A stretch of DNA of 64,000 nucleotides from Mitsuaria sp. GD03876 (lineage in GTDB: Bacteria; Pseudomonadota; Gammaproteobacteria; Burkholderiales; Burkholderiaceae_C): positions 62,001 to 126,000 of the forward strand of contig NZ_JAOCCU010000011.1 of NCBI RefSeq assembly GCF_029840635.1, given 5' to 3'. A program made the position numbers and the translations under genes. Shown here one piece after another: positions 61,660 through 64,000 of the stretch (positions are counted from its first letter, which is position 1; each line of letters starts with the position of its first letter). The notes below the pieces were generated by a model, which searched no databases, was not told the origin of the DNA, and saw only the letters and a program-made list of their open reading frames with translations.

Positions 61660-64000
61660 ATGAGTCTTGTCGATCTTCAACGTCTGTCCACGGCCTGGAG
61701 CAAGAAGCACCCGAAGGAAGCGGCCGGGGGCGAATACGCGCTGGCGGGCTTCGCGTTCCAGTTCCAGCATGTGTTGTTGGCCGGCGTGCGAGGCTGGCTG
61801 GAATCGGGACTCGGCCTGGATCGCGGGCCGCAGGCCTTCTGTGAGCTGCTGAGCGATCTGGCCGAGTGCAAGGCCGATGGCGTCCTGGTCGTGAGCCAGC
61901 TGAAGTACACGCAGAGTTCCGGGCCGGTGACCAACGCGCTCGGCGATCTCTTCGGCATCTACCGGGTCGCGGTGTCCGACACGCCGGACCTGCTGGCCAA
62001 GCTCAAGTTCCGGATCCTCTCGGCCAAGCCGCAGCTGAAGTCGGTGCAGGGCACGATCGACCGCTGGGCGCCGGACGGCCTGGCGCTCACCGATCCCGCG
62101 CTGGTCGCCTTCAAGCAATGCCTGGTCGCGGAGATCCACGACGACCCGGAGGGCGAGCTGCTGGCCCTGCTCGCCAACCAGTTGCTGGCGGAACGGCCGC
62201 TGTCGATGAGCCGGCGCTGGCAGGGCGAACTGCTGACCGCCTCGCTCGTCGGGAAGGACGCCTTCGGCCAGGCGGCGCTGCGGGTCTGGGACGACCTGAA
62301 CGGCATGAAGGCGGCGAGCCGCTCGCGCTCGGCCGGCGTCACCGCATGGACCGCGGCCGACCGTCCCCCCGAGGGCATCGTGCCGGGCCGGGTGCTGACC
62401 GGCCAGCAGCCCTCGACCCAGAACCTGCGCGACGGCTACTTCGCGCCGCGCGCCGAGCTGGCGCAGCGCATCACGGCCCGGGCCACGGAATGGATCGACG
62501 CGCACGTCGCCCACGACGACGAGACGTTGCGCCTGCCGATGTTCTGGATCGGCGGGCGCTCGGGCGCCGGCAAGAGCGTGATGCTGCTCACCCTGCTGTC
62601 CCGGCTGCACGAGCAGGGCGGCGTGAGCATCCTCTTCGCGCGCCGCGCCGAGCAGTTGCCCGACGCGATCCGATGGTCCCGCGAGCTGGCCGGGCCCGGA
62701 CGGCGCGTGCTCATCGGCATCGACGATCCCCATGCCCCGGCGAACCAGGGCGACTCGCTGGGCATGTGGAGCCGGGCGCTGGACGAGCTGCACACGATCC
62801 GCCAGTCCGGCGATGCCGCGGCCATGCCGCTGATCATCTGCTGCGGTCCGACGGAGCAGGCCGAGCACCTGCGCGACGAGATGCCCGACGGGCTGGCCGT
62901 CCACATCGAGCCCTTGCCCAACGAGTCGGCCTCGGACATCGCGGAGCTGCGCGGCTGGTATCGGCAACGCACCGGCAAGGAACCGCCGGCCACCGGCGAC
63001 GAGAACGTGCTGCTGGTGCAACTGTTCTTCGAATGGCAGGCGGGGACGGGGATCGAATCGTTCGCGACCCGGTTCCAGAACCGCATCCGCGCGGAGGACC
63101 GGTCCGGCCAGCTCGAGCGCGCGCTGGCGCAGATCCTGGCCGTCAACCGGCTGTATTGCGGGGCCAACCGCAAGGCGATCGAGGCCGGCCTGTCGGACGC
63201 GCAGCGCGACGCGCTCGACCGGCTGCGCGCCGAGTACCACCTGGCGGACGACTCCAGCGCGGCGAGGCCGGGGCTGTGGCTCACCCATCCGCATCTGGCC
63301 GAGGCCATCTACGCGCACTGGTTCGATGCCAGGACCAAGGTCAACGAGCGGGTCGGCCACCTGAAGGCCGCGGTGCTGGGGGGCGTTGCGGCATGGTGTC
63401 GCGCCGACCGAGCAGACGGGGCCGTTGTGGGCCATGTCGCGCGCCTTCGGCACCGGGCGGCGCCGCACGGATGTGGCGCTTCGCCTGGGAGAAGGCGAGG
63501 CGCTGCGGGTGCTCGCGGCCGTGCACGCCGAGTGCGTGGGCGAGGGGGCCGCGATCCCGTTGACGCAGTTGCCGGTGTGGGTCCATTTCCAGGGCTGCCT
63601 GCCGGCGCTGTCGGTGCGTCCGATGCCGGTCGAGGCCGCGATCGCGCGCCTGGAGACCGCCACCGGCGCCGAGACCGGGTTGCGGCTGACCTGCCACAAG
63701 CTGCTGGAGCACTGGAAGAAGCTGGATCCGCCGACGCAGGGCCGCCCGGCCGTCCGGGCCGTGCTCGCGCTGCTGCGCCGGATCCCGGGCTGGTACGAGT
63801 GGTCGGCGGTCGCCGAGGATGCGCTCGCGCGCACCCAGGACCGCGACCTCCTGCCGATGATCGAGAGCTGGATTCCGGGGCAACTGGATCAACCGGTGCC
63901 GCGGCGATTGCTGCTGCAGGCGCTGCAGCTGGCCGGCCCCGGCGAGTCCGGGCTGCATCGTCTGGCGCTGGGCGAGGTGATCGCGGTGACGCCGACGCTG
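61660..64000 (+). CDS. Cap4-like nuclease / STAND-type NTPase (Avs-like), partial and frameshifted
   Basis: The gene starts at 61660 and runs past the window end. Residues ~20-130 look like a Cap4/DUF4297-type dsDNA nuclease: EYALAGFAFQFQHVLL, acidic ELLSDLAE and the QLKYT lysine of a PD-(D/E)XK site. The P-loop IGGRSGAGKSVML lies near residue 297 and a Walker-B-like VLIGIDD near 349, followed by helical and winged-helix-like segments (LWLTHPHLAEAIYAHWF near 545). After the six-G run 63378-63383 the original frame stays open but loses protein character; a second frame continues well (LRHGVAPTEQTGPLWAMS ... LQALQLAGPGESGLHRLALG). One extra G explains it. Nuclease + STAND NTPase + long helical C-terminus is the plan of Avs antiphage proteins, so defence is inferred. 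Confidence 0.72.
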   Translation, partial: MSLVDLQRLSTAWSKKHPKEAAGGEYALAGFAFQFQHVLLAGVRGWLESGLGLDRGPQAFCELLSDLAECKADGVLVVSQLKYTQSSGPVTNALGDLFGIYRVAVSDTPDLLAKLKFRILSAKPQLKSVQGTIDRWAPDGLALTDPALVAFKQCLVAEIHDDPEGELLALLANQLLAERPLSMSRRWQGELLTASLVGKDAFGQAALRVWDDLNGMKAASRSRSAGVTAWTAADRPPEGIVPGRVLTGQQPSTQNLRDGYFAPRAELAQRITARATEWIDAHVAHDDETLRLPMFWIGGRSGAGKSVMLLTLLSRLHEQGGVSILFARRAEQLPDAIRWSRELAGPGRRVLIGIDDPHAPANQGDSLGMWSRALDELHTIRQSGDAAAMPLIICCGPTEQAEHLRDEMPDGLAVHIEPLPNESASDIAELRGWYRQRTGKEPPATGDENVLLVQLFFEWQAGTGIESFATRFQNRIRAEDRSGQLERALAQILAVNRLYCGANRKAIEAGLSDAQRDALDRLRAEYHLADDSSAARPGLWLTHPHLAEAIYAHWFDARTKVNERVGHLKAAVLGGVAAWCRADRADGAVVGHVARLRHRAAPHGCGASPGRRRGAAGARGRARRVRGRGGRDPVDAVAGVGPFPGLPAGAVGASDAGRGRDRAPGDRHRRRDRVAADLPQAAGALEEAGSADAGPPGRPGRARAAAPDPGLVRVVGGRRGCARAHPGPRPPADDRELDSGATGSTGAAAIAAAGAAAGRPRRVRAASSGAGRGDRGDADA

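Overview
This window comes from a GC-rich proteobacterial chromosome. The gene content and order point to a betaproteobacterium of the order Burkholderiales, plausibly the Roseateles/Mitsuaria/Rubrivivax-Leptothrix group. The pointers are the fkpB-ispH cluster, a PEP-CTERM surface protein, an LpxO-type lipid A hydroxylase, a cheR-cheD-cheB set, and very high GC at third codon positions. The placement is inference from sequence; no marker gene search was possible.

Positions 1-11,234 form an accessory polymorphic-toxin region. It opens inside the 3' part of a large filamentous-haemagglutinin/CdiA-like exoprotein. Its C-terminus looks like a PoNe-type DNase and is followed, with a 4-bp overlap, by a PoNi-type immunity gene. 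Downstream lie a second, 5'-truncated CdiA module with a different toxin tip (4416-7841), its likely immunity gene, a run of low-GC orphan immunity-like genes, a decayed copy of the module start (9982-10194), and a coupled three-gene set whose middle member carries an in-frame TAA. A convergent two-TM protein sits between the first two modules. The layout fits a CDI locus that collects orphan toxin/immunity cassettes by recombination at shared haemagglutinin repeats.

Positions 11.2-25.6 kb are mostly core genes: a monooxygenase-like protein, GST, DUF4287, an Nramp transporter, an exported amidohydrolase, a 77-bp heptamer repeat tract, an Upf1-like helicase, rpoZ-gmk, yicC, a Ser/Thr kinase-PP2C phosphatase pair, rph-rdgB-hemW and a LysR regulator. 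From 25.6 to 35.4 kb come an OLD-family ATPase/TOPRIM nuclease, cheB-cheD-cheR, a GGDEF protein coupled to a MinD-like ATPase, a truncated haemoglobin, a TonB-like protein behind a Fur-like palindrome, and smr-radC. From 35.4 to 38.5 kb: fkpB-ispH-serS followed by tRNA-Ser(CGA).

Positions 38.8-54.7 kb are rich in envelope functions: two small exported proteins, an acyltransferase, a pullulanase lipoprotein coupled to a PEP-CTERM protein, MlaA, an operon of membrane fusion protein, RND pump and LpxO, and mipA with an OmpR-type regulator and histidine kinase. A nearly identical 20-bp box with an 11-bp-spaced GGTAAG direct repeat lies about 50 nt upstream of both mlaA and mipA. A weaker version faces the pump-lpxO operon. 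Together they suggest a local envelope-remodelling regulon run by the two-component system encoded there.

Positions 54.7-64.0 kb hold a single-domain response regulator, a family-3 binding protein, an AraC regulator, a flavoprotein disulfide reductase broken by a one-base frameshift in a C tract, a palindromic intergenic element, a half-length glycosyltransferase-like gene, a disordered exported protein, a DMT transporter, and the start of a large Cap4-like nuclease/STAND-type NTPase gene. That last gene resembles Avs-type antiphage proteins, has a one-base shift in a G tract, and runs off the window end.
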